Positions 1-6,317 of a stretch of DNA of 9,561 nt are shown here, in pieces. Under the pieces are notes generated by a model, which was not told the origin of the DNA, searched no databases, and worked only from the letters and a program-made list of their open reading frames with translations. Both the position numbers and the translations under genes were made by a program. Origin of the DNA: a bacterium. GTDB taxonomy: Bacteria > SZUA-79 > Acidulodesulfobacterales > Acidulodesulfobacteraceae. The stretch lies in NCBI GenBank assembly GCA_021821565.1, contig JAKACI010000040.1, positions 1 to 9,561 of the forward strand. The letters are read 5' to 3'. Each line of letters starts with the position of its first letter. Position 1 is the stretch's first letter.

Positions 1-1462
1 AAATTTCTTCAGCAAGAACTTTACTATCGGTATGTATTGTAGGCGTAAAACCAGAGTCGTCTAAGATAAATCTAACTGCGGATTTACCTGCTAATCTGCC
101 TTCCGTAAATGATCCTGAAGAGAACTTATGTCCCGAAGCGCCGACGCCGTCTCCCGCCGTAAAAAGACCGTTAACTGTAGTCATTCTATTGTAACCCCAT
201 TGCCATTCCTTAGGTGCAATATCAGATGGACCGCTTACCCACATTCCGCAAGCTCCGGCATGTGAACCAAGAAGATACGGTTCGGTTGGCATAACTTCGG
301 AGTTTGTTTCTTTAGGGTCTATATCCATAGCTGCCCATAAACCGGCCTGAGCAATAGTCATATCAAGAAAATCTTCCCATGCGTCGCTTTCTAACGTTTT
401 TTTTCTCTTTTCAGGTAATGTCTCAAATAACGCCTTTATAGCTCCGCTCGTATCCATGTAGAACGGCCCGTTGCCTTCATGCCAGTCTTTCAGCATAACA
501 TGATTCCATAAACATGTTGCAGGAACATGAGATAATCCATAAGGAGCATAATCCTTAAGCATGTCTCCCCATTTCTGCATATAATCCTCTCCGTATGCAT
601 TTTTAACTCTAGATTTGAATAATGTGAACCACGCTCCTACAGGGCCATAACCGTCTTTAAATCTATTCGGAACAAATCTGTTTTCCATTGTAGTCATTTC
701 AGCGCCTGCTTCAAAACCCATAGCATAAGTAGAACCTGCATTCCACAGGGCATACCATGTTCTGCCCATACCTTCTGCCTGAGAACGCGGCCTAAAAACA
801 TTAACCGCTCCTCCGCAAGCCATCATTACGGCTTTTGCTTTATATATGTATATTTTGGCTTCTCTTAAGCTAAAACCTATAGCCCCTGCAACTCTGTTAG
901 GATTTTTTTCATCCATAAGAAGTCTGATAATGAACACCCTTTCGTAGATATTTTCTTCTCCTATAGCTTTCCTTGCCGCTTCCGCAACTAAAACTTTATA
1001 TGATTCGCCGTGAATCATTATCTGCCATTTTCCTGCCCTTAAAGGCTTGGCTCCTTCAGCTAAAGTTCTTGTATCTTCTTCATCTTCTTTCATAATGGGA
1101 AGTCCTAATTTCTCAAAAAGATGAACTGAACTATCAACATGTCTTCCTACGTCATATATAAGGTCTTCTCTTGTTATGCCCATAAGGTCGTTTGAGACCA
1201 TTTTAACGTAATCTTCGGGCTGGTTCTCGCCAAGGTAAGTGTTTATTGCCGATAAACCTTGAGCTACCGCACCGCCTCTATCAATAGCCGCTTTTTCAAC
1301 CATAGTTATTTTCATATCTTTCGGAGCCCATTTTTTAATTTCAAATGCAGCGCCGCATCCTGCCATACCTCCTCCTACAATAAGCAGGTCGGTATTTACT
1401 TCTTCAATAGTATAATTGTTTAATACTTCAGAGCTTGTTAAAGAACCTTTTTGTTCTGCCAT
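1..1462 (-). CDS. aprA: Adenylylsulfate (APS) reductase alpha subunit, 3' end cut by window edge
   Basis: FAD subunit of dissimilatory APS reductase, which interconverts APS and sulfite plus AMP in the cytoplasm together with AprB. The frame is open from ATG at 1462 to the window edge (487 codons; I read it through with no stop), so roughly three quarters of the usual ~640-660 residues are present and the C-terminus is missing. Visible features: an N-terminal FAD-binding Rossmann segment (LLIVGGGMAGCGAAFE, about residues 26-41); the AprA hallmark MENRFVPNRFKDGYGP at about 259-274, whose arginines correspond to the substrate-binding region; LLGSHAGACGMW with His at about 401, matching the catalytic histidine region; and the flavin-binding GDGVGASGHKF further on. 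A GGGG ribosome-binding stretch lies about 7 bases upstream. It is third in the order sat-aprB-aprA, but sits an unusually long 242 bases after aprB. Electron-transfer qmo genes often follow aprA, but any would lie outside the window. Confidence 0.96.
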   Translation of the reverse strand, partial: MAEQKGSLTSSEVLNNYTIEEVNTDLLIVGGGMAGCGAAFEIKKWAPKDMKITMVEKAAIDRGGAVAQGLSAINTYLGENQPEDYVKMVSNDLMGITREDLIYDVGRHVDSSVHLFEKLGLPIMKEDEEDTRTLAEGAKPLRAGKWQIMIHGESYKVLVAEAARKAIGEENIYERVFIIRLLMDEKNPNRVAGAIGFSLREAKIYIYKAKAVMMACGGAVNVFRPRSQAEGMGRTWYALWNAGSTYAMGFEAGAEMTTMENRFVPNRFKDGYGPVGAWFTLFKSRVKNAYGEDYMQKWGDMLKDYAPYGLSHVPATCLWNHVMLKDWHEGNGPFYMDTSGAIKALFETLPEKRKKTLESDAWEDFLDMTIAQAGLWAAMDIDPKETNSEVMPTEPYLLGSHAGACGMWVSGPSDIAPKEWQWGYNRMTTVNGLFTAGDGVGASGHKFSSGSFTEGRLAGKSAVRFILDDSGFTPTIHTDSKVLAEEI

Positions 1463-1704
1463 AGCAAATCCCCTTTTTTAATAATATAATTTAGGAACCG
1501 ATAAAAAATACCGTCATCACCTTAAGAATTATAAATTAATAATTATAAATTTTTTAATTACGTCAAATAATTATATCAAAGCAAGTGAACTACTTATCAA
1601 TAAATAAATTGATAAGCTTCCTGCTTCAACGTATGAAAACGTCTCATTAAGAAAATTATATATATTAATTTAATTAATATATAAATTAATATAATATTGT
1701 AATA
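1463..1704 (-). other. aprB-aprA intergenic spacer with hairpins
   Basis: This stretch has no gene. It holds a 9-bp perfect inverted repeat (CTTATCAAT / ATTGATAAG, 1593-1616, 6-base loop) whose flanks can add further imperfect pairs (GCA..GAA against TTC..TGC). Nearer aprB is an all-A/T 10-bp inverted repeat (1659-1683). Neither is followed by a clean T-run in the direction of transcription, so a strong terminator is not indicated. An mRNA processing, stability or attenuation element between the two subunit genes is possible. Confidence 0.5.
1593..1616 (-). promoter_or_regulatory. Hairpin between aprB and aprA
   Basis: Perfect 9-bp stem CTTATCAAT/ATTGATAAG with loop AAATAA, extendable by a few imperfect outer pairs. 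It would be transcribed in the aprB-aprA message about 90 bases after the aprB stop and about 130 bases before the aprA start. The symmetry is directly visible. A role in processing or stability is inference, and a DNA-binding palindrome is an alternative. Confidence 0.45.
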
Positions 1705-2139
1705 TTATTTTTTAGGAACCGATAAAGTTTTACCTGACTCATCGCACAAAATATCAGAATTTAAATCGTCTGGATTAACATCTGGTATCCCTTGATAAGG
1801 ATCAATTCCTCCTTCGGGAGTTGTCCTTATAGGAAATTTAAAACGTTTTAACGCTCCATTGCGATATTTTATAGTCCACATAATTGAATCAGAAGCTCTT
1901 AACGGAATAACCGACGACCCCATAGGGGCAAAATCTTGATAAGCTCTAACCTCAACTGCCGACTGAGGACATATTTTTACACAATTATAACATTCCCAAC
2001 ACTGTTCCGGCTCCTGATTATATGCTTTCATAATATCTTTATTAAGCACCATAAGATCATTAGGACAGATATACTGGCAAGCAGTTTTATCTCTTCCTTT
2101 GCAGCCGTCACATTTTTCCGCAATAACAAAACTTGGCAT
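1705..2139 (-). CDS. aprB: Adenylylsulfate (APS) reductase beta subunit
   Basis: Ferredoxin-like electron-transfer subunit (144 aa) that forms a heterodimer with AprA and passes electrons to its FAD. Two [4Fe-4S] cysteine sets are visible: C10-x2-C13-x7-C21-x3-C25-P, and C47-x2-C50-x2-C53-x3-C57-P. The expanded spacing between the second and third cysteines of the first set is typical of AprB. The second half (IRTTPEGGIDPYQGIPD onward) is the tail that in known structures wraps around AprA. Length is close to the family norm (~150). The start at 2139 is fixed by an excellent AAGGAGG site at 2147-2153, seven bases upstream. The gene follows sat on the same strand after 377 bases and precedes aprA. 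It may be read from the sat promoter, though possible operator repeats just upstream (2181-2210) leave room for its own control. Confidence 0.96.
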   Translation of the reverse strand: MPSFVIAEKCDGCKGRDKTACQYICPNDLMVLNKDIMKAYNQEPEQCWECYNCVKICPQSAVEVRAYQDFAPMGSSVIPLRASDSIMWTIKYRNGALKRFKFPIRTTPEGGIDPYQGIPDVNPDDLNSDILCDESGKTLSVPKK

Positions 2140-2180
2140 TTTTATACCTCCTTAAAATTACTTAAATGTTTAAATGTTAT

Positions 2181-2210
2181 GTAATATTACACTGTAACAG
2201 TTACTGTAAC
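2181..2210. promoter_or_regulatory. Candidate operator upstream of aprB
   Basis: A perfect 10-bp palindrome (GTAATATTAC) is immediately followed by two direct copies of ACTGTAAC separated by four bases, a 12-base period that puts them on nearly the same helix face. The cluster lies 42-71 bases upstream of the aprB start and is the least A/T-biased stretch of the spacer. On the minus strand the palindrome contains TAATAT, which could serve as a -10. A regulator-binding role is inferred; no known binding consensus was recognised. Confidence 0.35.
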
Positions 2211-2254
2211 CATTTTTTTGGTTTAATGTTTATATATATTTAGTCTAAGATTTA

Positions 2255-2287
2255 TATTTTAGATATATTTTAGGTATATTTTAGGTA
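2255..2287. repeat. 11-bp tandem repeat, three units
   Basis: Three consecutive units TATTTTAGATA, TATTTTAGGTA, TATTTTAGGTA (one mismatch). They lie in the sat-aprB spacer. They could be slippage products or helically phased binding sites. Confidence 0.75.
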
Positions 2288-2405
2288 TTTATTATAGTTC
2301 TATCTAAAATAATATAGACAGTTAAGATATTAATAAATAAATTAAATTAATAAAATTAATAAAAATTTTTATATATTTTTACATTAATTTATTTAATTCA
2401 TCTTT

Positions 2406-2444
2406 CAAAGTTTATAAGCAAAGTTTATAAGCAAAGTTTATAAG
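2406..2444. repeat. 13-bp perfect tandem repeat, three units
   Basis: CAAAGTTTATAAG occurs three times head to tail with no mismatch, about 70 bases beyond the sat stop codon. The perfect identity suggests a recent slippage expansion or selection as a binding array. On the transcribed strand each unit reads CTTATAAACTTTG. Confidence 0.9.
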
Positions 2445-2516
2445 ATAAATTAACATAGCAACTTAATTAATAATTAAATTAAACTTAAAATCTTAATAAC
2501 AAATATTAATAGCTTT

Positions 2517-3743
2517 TTATGTCGATTCCCCCTTAGCGGCTTTATGTAATTTTACTTCAACGTTCTCATCTTTGGAAAGATTAGAGTAATAATCTTTTAA
2601 GATTGCAAGAACTTCTGGCCTAGAAAAATGATCGGGTATATCTTTACCTTCCGATAAAAGCTTTCTAAGCATAGTTCCGCTTAAAACAAGCCTATCTTCC
2701 TTTGAATGCGGGCAAGTTCTGGTAGATGCCATCCCATCGCATTTATGACAATAAAATGTCCAATCCATTTTTAATGGCTTTAATTCAAGAGAGTCTTTAG
2801 GTATCTCGTCAAAAATTTTATGAGCATCAAACGGACCGTAATAATCTCCTACTCCGGCATGATCTCTTCCGACAATAAGGTGAGAACAACCGTAATTTTG
2901 CCTAAAAACTGCATGAAGGAGCGCTTCCCGTGGACCTGCATATCTCATTTCCATAGGGTAGCCTGCCTGAACAATTGTATTTTTTACAAAATATTTATCT
3001 ATTAATGTGTTGATTGCAACCGCTCTTACATTTGCAGGTATATCTCCGGGTTTTAATTTACCTATAAGTTGATGAATTAAAACACCATCGGTGGTTTCTA
3101 TCGCAACCTTTGCAAGGTATTCATGAGACCTATGCATTGGATTTCGAGTTTGAAAAGCTGCTATAGTGCTCCAACCTTTTTCCTCAAATATTTTTCTAAC
3201 TTCTGTCGGACGCATATAAATTTCTTTAAATTCTACAGGATAAGACCCTTCGCTTAAAACTTTAACTTTACCTGCAATATTAACATCACCCTGCGCCATA
3301 ACTTTTTGAACCCCCGGATGTTCCAAATCCGTAGTCTTAAATATTTTCAGACATTCATAAGCTTTATCTATTGAGTACTTTTCGGAAATCGTAAGAGTTC
3401 CCATAATTTCAGAAGTTTCAGGGTCTACTAGTGCAATATCATCGCCTATTTTAACAGTATCCGATTTTTCTTTAGTTGTTGAAAGAGTAATTGGAATAGG
3501 CCAGAAAGTTCCATCCCGCAAAACAAAGTTGTCACAAACGCTTTTCCAATCGTTTTTACCCATAAATCCTTCTAATGGGGTAAATGCGCCTATCCCCATC
3601 ATTATAAGATCGGATGTTTCACGAGATGTCATGCTGATTTGGTTTAGCGTCTTAGCTTTCTCTTTTGATTCTTCAAGTTCTTTGCCTGATAAAAGAAGGG
3701 GTTTTAAAATTTTCTCTTTTCCATGAGGATTAACCAATGCCAT
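2517..3743 (-). CDS. sat: Sulfate adenylyltransferase (ATP sulfurylase), dissimilatory type
   Basis: Catalyses ATP + sulfate to APS + pyrophosphate (or the reverse), the cytoplasmic entry step that feeds AprBA. The 408-aa protein has the N-terminal PUA-like domain (to about 165) followed by the nucleotidyltransferase domain. Key motifs are [11 protein letters not shown] (198-208, with the QxRNP and HxxH signatures), [12 protein letters not shown] (292-303) and SGTMLRKLL near 356-363. A zinc-type set C332-x2-C335...C344-x-H346 is seen in homo-oligomeric Sat of sulfate reducers. There is no APS-kinase domain, which fits a dissimilatory enzyme. The ATG start is supported by GGAGG at 3753-3757. 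It is the first gene of the sat-aprB-aprA array, and ppa, whose product removes pyrophosphate, is divergently placed. A strong promoter about 375 bases upstream implies a long leader. Confidence 0.97.
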   Translation of the reverse strand: MALVNPHGKEKILKPLLLSGKELEESKEKAKTLNQISMTSRETSDLIMMGIGAFTPLEGFMGKNDWKSVCDNFVLRDGTFWPIPITLSTTKEKSDTVKIGDDIALVDPETSEIMGTLTISEKYSIDKAYECLKIFKTTDLEHPGVQKVMAQGDVNIAGKVKVLSEGSYPVEFKEIYMRPTEVRKIFEEKGWSTIAAFQTRNPMHRSHEYLAKVAIETTDGVLIHQLIGKLKPGDIPANVRAVAINTLIDKYFVKNTIVQAGYPMEMRYAGPREALLHAVFRQNYGCSHLIVGRDHAGVGDYYGPFDAHKIFDEIPKDSLELKPLKMDWTFYCHKCDGMASTRTCPHSKEDRLVLSGTMLRKLLSEGKDIPDHFSRPEVLAILKDYYSNLSKDENVEVKLHKAAKGEST

Positions 3744-4110
3744 ATATTTATTCCTCCGCAGCGTGATGATAAACTTCGTTAGATTAATTTTAAAAAATTT
3801 ATTTATTTCATTTTATTATTATATTTGTATTATTTGTATTATTATAATGCTTTACAAAATTTTAAAAATTAAATAACTCATTAAATTAAATAAATTAACA
3901 AATTTTAAAGATTAAAAATACTATTGATAATTTGATAATTCAAAAATATAAACTCAAAGTAATTAAAGAGATATATAATTTGATAATTATTATAAAGATA
4001 TAAATTCTTATAAACTCTAAATTATAAACTCTAAAGATAATTAAAATTTAAGATTATATATATTAAATATTAATTAAAAAAACAAGCATCTAAAAGATAA
4101 AATAATATAT
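3744..4110 (-). other. Long A/T-rich leader of the sat transcript
   Basis: About 370 bases between the candidate sat promoter and the sat start, with no gene on either strand. It contains the sat ribosome-binding site (GGAGG, 3753-3757) and a perfect 14-bp tandem duplication TTATAAACTCTAAA (4008-4035). No recognisable riboswitch core or terminator hairpin was seen. It may be a genuine long 5' leader, or transcription may start closer to sat from a weaker promoter I cannot single out in this sequence. Confidence 0.4.
4008..4035. repeat. 14-bp perfect tandem duplication
   Basis: TTATAAACTCTAAA occurs twice head to tail inside the presumed sat leader. It is typical of the short tandem duplications scattered through the intergenic DNA of this window. 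Confidence 0.85.
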
Positions 4111-4117
4111 TCAAAGT

Positions 4118-4145
4118 ATTATACATTCTAAAATAAAAAAGTCAA
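4118..4145 (-). promoter_or_regulatory. Sigma-70-type promoter for sat-aprB-aprA
   Basis: Read on the minus strand: TTGACT (-35, 4140-4145), a 16-base spacer, then TATAAT (-10, 4118-4123). This is the best promoter match in the window. Transcription would begin near 4111 and run into sat. The -35 box lies only 13 bases from the left end of the inserted repeat element E1. Confidence 0.65.
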
Positions 4146-4153
4146 TAGTTTTT

Positions 4154-4400
4154 TTAGACCCAAAATTGCCGATAGAAAATTATTTTCTGGATGAGTCGTC
4201 TAAATGCCGACGGCTTTAAAGCGTCCCCCGCTTTCGCGGGAATGACTTTGCAAGTTTTTAAGTTTTCATCTTTCGCGGGAATGGCTCTGCAGGTTTTTAA
4301 GTTTTCATCCAACTGGTGTCATTCCCGCGAAAGCGGGAATCCAGTATTGATAATACTTTAAAGTAATTTTAAAAATCTCTATCGGCAATTTTAGGTTAGA
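4154..4400. mobile_element. E1: 237-bp miniature inverted-repeat element with 5-bp target duplication
   Basis: Termini are CCCAAAATTGCCGATAGA (4159-4176) and TCTATCGGCAATTTTAGG (4378-4395), an 18-bp inverted repeat with one mismatch, flanked directly by TTAGA on both sides (4154-4158 and 4396-4400). There is no coding capacity, so it would depend on a transposase elsewhere. The two ends differ further in: end A continues GAAAATTATTTTCTGGATGAG, and end B (inverted) continues GAGATTTTTAAAA. Both extensions recur in the second copy E2, so they define an orientation. The centre carries an extra palindromic block (4227-4340) absent from E2. The element lies between the divergent sat and ppa promoters. 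Confidence 0.85.
4227..4340. repeat. Palindromic GC-richer block nested in E1
   Basis: A perfect 20-bp inverted repeat, CCCGCTTTCGCGGGAATGAC (4227-4246) against its complement (4318-4337), brackets a 39-bp tandem duplication (4231-4269 and 4270-4308, three mismatches). The right arm is itself a hairpin, ATTCCCGC-GAAA-GCGGGAAT (4321-4340). The sequence resembles the widespread intergenic repeats of the ATTCCCGCGAAAGCGGGAAT type. Its absence from E2 suggests it is an insertion inside E1 or was lost from E2. Confidence 0.75.
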
Positions 4401-4424
4401 CCTTGAACAAAATTAAAAATTGTC

Positions 4425-4452
4425 TTGTAAAAGATTTTTCAAACTATATAAT
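4425..4452 (+). promoter_or_regulatory. Candidate ppa promoter
   Basis: TTGTAA (4425-4430), a 16-base spacer and TATAAT (4447-4452) place the start near 4459, about 95 bases before the ppa ATG. The -10 is perfect and the -35 matches four of six positions. It begins 29 bases after the right end of E1. Confidence 0.5.
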
Positions 4453-4553
4453 ATGTATAACAAACAATAAAATTAATATGATTTAAATTTAAAAATCTGA
4501 ATTATCTGATTAACTTAATTATAATAAATATAAATATATAAAGGAGCTAATTT

Positions 4554-5084
4554 ATGGATTTTAAAAAAATAGAATCAGGCGATAATCCGCCTGAATATTT
4601 AAACGCAATTATCGAAATTCCTAAGGACGGAAGCGTAAAATATGAACTTGATAAAAATTCGGGTATTATGGCTGTTGACAGATTTTTATATACGGCTATG
4701 TTTTACCCTTTTAACTATGGGTTTATCCCTAAAACTTTAGCGTCCGACAAAGACCCTTTGGATATTATTGTAATTTCATCAATGTCTGTTATGCCAGGCT
4801 GTCTTTTAAAAGTTAGGGTCATCGGAATGCTTGAAATGGAAGACGAGAATGGAAAAGATGAAAAAGTCATATCGGTTCCGATTAGCAAAATTGACGCCGG
4901 TTTTGACGATATACAAGACATAGATGATGTTCCAAAAGTATTTTTAGATCAAATCAGGCATTTCTTCGAAAACTACAAAACGCTTGAACCTGAAAAATGG
5001 GTTAAATTAGAAAACTTTGTAAATAAAGAAAAAGCTATGAAAGTTATTTTAGAAACAATAGAAAAATATAAAGAAAATAATTAA
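4554..5084 (+). CDS. ppa: Inorganic pyrophosphatase, family I (soluble)
   Basis: Hydrolyses pyrophosphate to two phosphates in the cytoplasm with Mg2+. At 176 aa it has the usual bacterial family I length (~175). Conserved features are in the expected order: E21, K29 and E31 (EIPKDGSVKYELD), R43, FYPFNYGFIP with Y51 and Y55, the metal-binding aspartates of DKDPLDIIV (D65, D67, D70), then acidic positions around 97-104 and the late Tyr in ENYKTLEPEKW. The start is supported by AAGGAG at 4541-4546. It is divergent from sat, whose forward reaction makes pyrophosphate, so the pair is functionally coherent: Ppa would make sulfate activation effectively irreversible. All catalytic residues I looked for are present. 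Confidence 0.95.
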   Translation: MDFKKIESGDNPPEYLNAIIEIPKDGSVKYELDKNSGIMAVDRFLYTAMFYPFNYGFIPKTLASDKDPLDIIVISSMSVMPGCLLKVRVIGMLEMEDENGKDEKVISVPISKIDAGFDDIQDIDDVPKVFLDQIRHFFENYKTLEPEKWVKLENFVNKEKAMKVILETIEKYKENN

Positions 5085-5134
5085 TTAACAGTTTTAACAA
5101 TAAATCTATTAATTTTAATAAATCTGTTAATTTT
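5083..5134 (+). terminator. Possible weak terminator after ppa
   Basis: AATTAACAG (5083-5091) and CTGTTAATT (5124-5132) form a 9-bp inverted repeat with a 32-base loop, followed by a short T-run. The loop is long and the stem A/T-rich, so efficiency is doubtful. The right arm overlaps the stop codon of the truncated methyltransferase frame on the other strand. Confidence 0.3.
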
Positions 5135-6084
5135 CCCAAAATTGCCGATAGAAAATTATTTCCTGTCTTATTTCTTCAGCAAGTGCACTATTTAAAACCA
5201 ATTCTTTTTTGCTGTGGTAAGAAGTGCCAATAAATCTTTTGCGAAAATCGGTTAAATCTTTTGTGTAATCAAACCACAGAGCTGTTAGTTGATGTAAATC
5301 AGCGTATTCGTAAGAGGTAACATAAGGCGGCGAAGTAACGATCAAACTAACTGAGTTATTTTCAGTAGATATTGTCCGAGCATCTGCGCAATAAAGTTTA
5401 CTTGATATTTCGAAATAATTTTTTTCTTTCAATAATTTATAAAATTGAGCATTTCCTCTCAACATCATTTTGACCTGTTTATAAAAAGTTGGTATTGAGT
5501 CAGAAGGTTTTTTGTTAATGTCCCTCGTAGGTTTATTGCTTTTGCAACCAAATTGAGCAGTTTTTTAATATATTGGAAAACCCGCAATATAAGAAATCTC
5601 TTATATCTTGGTTTTCCAATTTTGATATTTCAACAAAAATAAAAGTGAGTTTTCTTTTTTCTTCAGGTTTAAACCAATAATCTATTCTTTCATGCTTGAG
5701 AACGTTTATTTTTGTATTTTTGTTATAAGTATCTAATTTTTTCTTTAAGGCAATAAATGCTTCTTCAATTTCCTCAGACTCAATTGGAGCAATTTTTGCC
5801 TTTGTTATCAAAACAGCAACAGGGTTTATATCAACCCCAACCGATAACCTTCCCATTACTTTTGACTCAACAAGCGTTGTCCCTCAGCCGCCAAAAGGAT
5901 CAACAACCAAATCACCCTCTTTAGTGTATTTTTCTACTAAACGAGAAACTATTTGTGGAATAAATTTAGCGGGATAACGATGATAACCGTGCGTAATATA
6001 AGCCGTGTCTTTTCGCGTTTTATCTGCAAAAGACCACGAATGATCAATTTTTGTATTTGAAAATAATGTAATTATTCGGCTCAT
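5127..6084 (-). pseudogene. Decayed site-specific DNA methyltransferase (N4/N6 type)
   Basis: Remnant of an AdoMet-dependent DNA methyltransferase, probably of a restriction-modification system. Reading from ATG at 6084: HGYHRYPAKFIPQ (about residues 32-44), then motif I VDPFGG-stop-GTTLVE, where an in-frame TGA (5884-5886) replaces the Ser expected in the family's GSGTT. The frame continues with GVDINPVAVL to WLQK near 5541. A frameshift in an A-run (5540-5543; one extra or two missing bases) separates it from the continuation SNKPTRDINKKPSD...QVKMMLRGN. The catalytic motif IV TSPPY is at 5322-5336, in VTSPPYVTSYEYADLHQL. The frame then runs into a fragment of the E1/E2 element end, which supplies the last codons (EIIFYRQFWEN), so the usual C-terminal third is missing. 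With three independent lesions the gene is almost certainly inactive. TGA recoding is unlikely because the frameshift and truncation also break the gene. Confidence 0.85.
5135..5165. mobile_element. E1/E2-family terminal fragment (end A)
   Basis: CCCAAAATTGCCGATAGA followed by AAATTATT and CCTG matches end A of E1 over 31 bases with one mismatch (T to C at 5162), then similarity stops. No matching right terminus is present further right. The fragment joins the 3' end of the methyltransferase remnant and encodes its final residues on the minus strand. It is either a leftover of a deleted copy or the end of a larger related element. Confidence 0.75.
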
Positions 6085-6086
6085 AA

Positions 6087-6212
6087 TTATTTTTTTATTA
6101 AGTCGTTTATTAAGTCGGCAGTGGTAACACCAATAACTTTGGCAATTTTTACTTTGCAATCAAAAATAAATTCATGGTTTTCGTCAGAAAGTAAAGTTCG
6201 GATTTGTCTAAC
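6087..6212 (-). pseudogene. C-terminal gene remnant between tRNA-Ser and the methyltransferase
   Basis: Directly after the tRNA CCA end an open frame of about 41 codons (VRQIRTLLSDENHEFIFDCK... to ...TTADLINDLIKK) runs to a TAA, with only two bases before the methyltransferase ATG at 6084. The composition is protein-like and the tight spacing is typical of a co-translated partner. The frame can be extended upstream only by reading through the tRNA, so the 5' part of the gene appears lost. A restriction endonuclease or other R-M partner is a guess from position only; the family was not recognised. Confidence 0.45.
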
Positions 6213-6304
6213 TGGCGGAGAGAGAGGGATTCGAACCCCCGGTAAGCTTTCGCCTACAATTGATTTCGAGTCAATCGCCTTCAACCGGACTCGGCCATCT
6301 CTCC
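6213..6304 (-). tRNA. tRNA-Ser, anticodon CGA
   Basis: Class II tRNA of 92 bases including an encoded CCA (6213-6215). Acceptor stem GGAGAGA/TCTCTCC with G discriminator; D-arm GCCGAGTCCGGTTGAAGGC; anticodon stem ATTGA/TCAAT with loop CTCGAAA, giving anticodon CGA (6266-6268) that reads UCG. A long variable arm (GTAGGC/GCTTAC) marks Ser, and the T-arm GGGGGTTCGAATCCCTC has one G-T pair. All stems close. Its 3' end abuts the remnants of a possible restriction-modification locus, a position where integrating elements often insert. Confidence 0.96.
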
Positions 6305-6317
6305 TTTGCTTTAATAT

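Larger units (their letters stand above)
2140..2516 (-). other. sat-aprB intergenic region with three short repeat arrays
   Basis: A 377-base, almost purely A/T spacer with no gene and no convincing terminator after sat. It contains three separate short direct-repeat sets: ACTGTAAC twice at 12-base period (2191-2210) beside a perfect palindrome GTAATATTAC (2181-2190); TATTTTAGRTA three times at 11-base period (2255-2287); and CAAAGTTTATAAG three times, perfect, at 13-base period (2406-2444). No promoter with both boxes at proper spacing stood out for aprB. Confidence 0.6.

Noticed and set aside
1936..2184. Plus-strand 82-codon frame over aprB
   Set aside because: It is a shadow of aprB on the opposite strand, with no ribosome-binding site and no recognisable product.
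2406..2444. Three 13-bp repeats as a CRISPR array or origin iterons
   Set aside because: The units are contiguous with no spacers, so this is not CRISPR. There is no replication gene, DnaA-box cluster or other origin feature nearby.
4159..4395. E1 as a bidirectional transcription terminator
   Set aside because: It lies between two divergent promoters, where no transcript would need to end, and its 5-bp flanking duplication points to transposition.
5884..5886. TGA in methyltransferase motif I as a recoded Ser, Trp, Gly or Sec codon
   Set aside because: The same gene also has a frameshift and a truncation, no other gene in the window uses in-frame TGA, and Trp and Gly use their standard codons. 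Pseudogenisation is simpler.
6213..6284. N-terminal part of a minus-strand frame (MKAIDSKSIVGES...)
   Set aside because: It is the tRNA-Ser sequence itself translated; only the part after the CCA end looks like real coding sequence.
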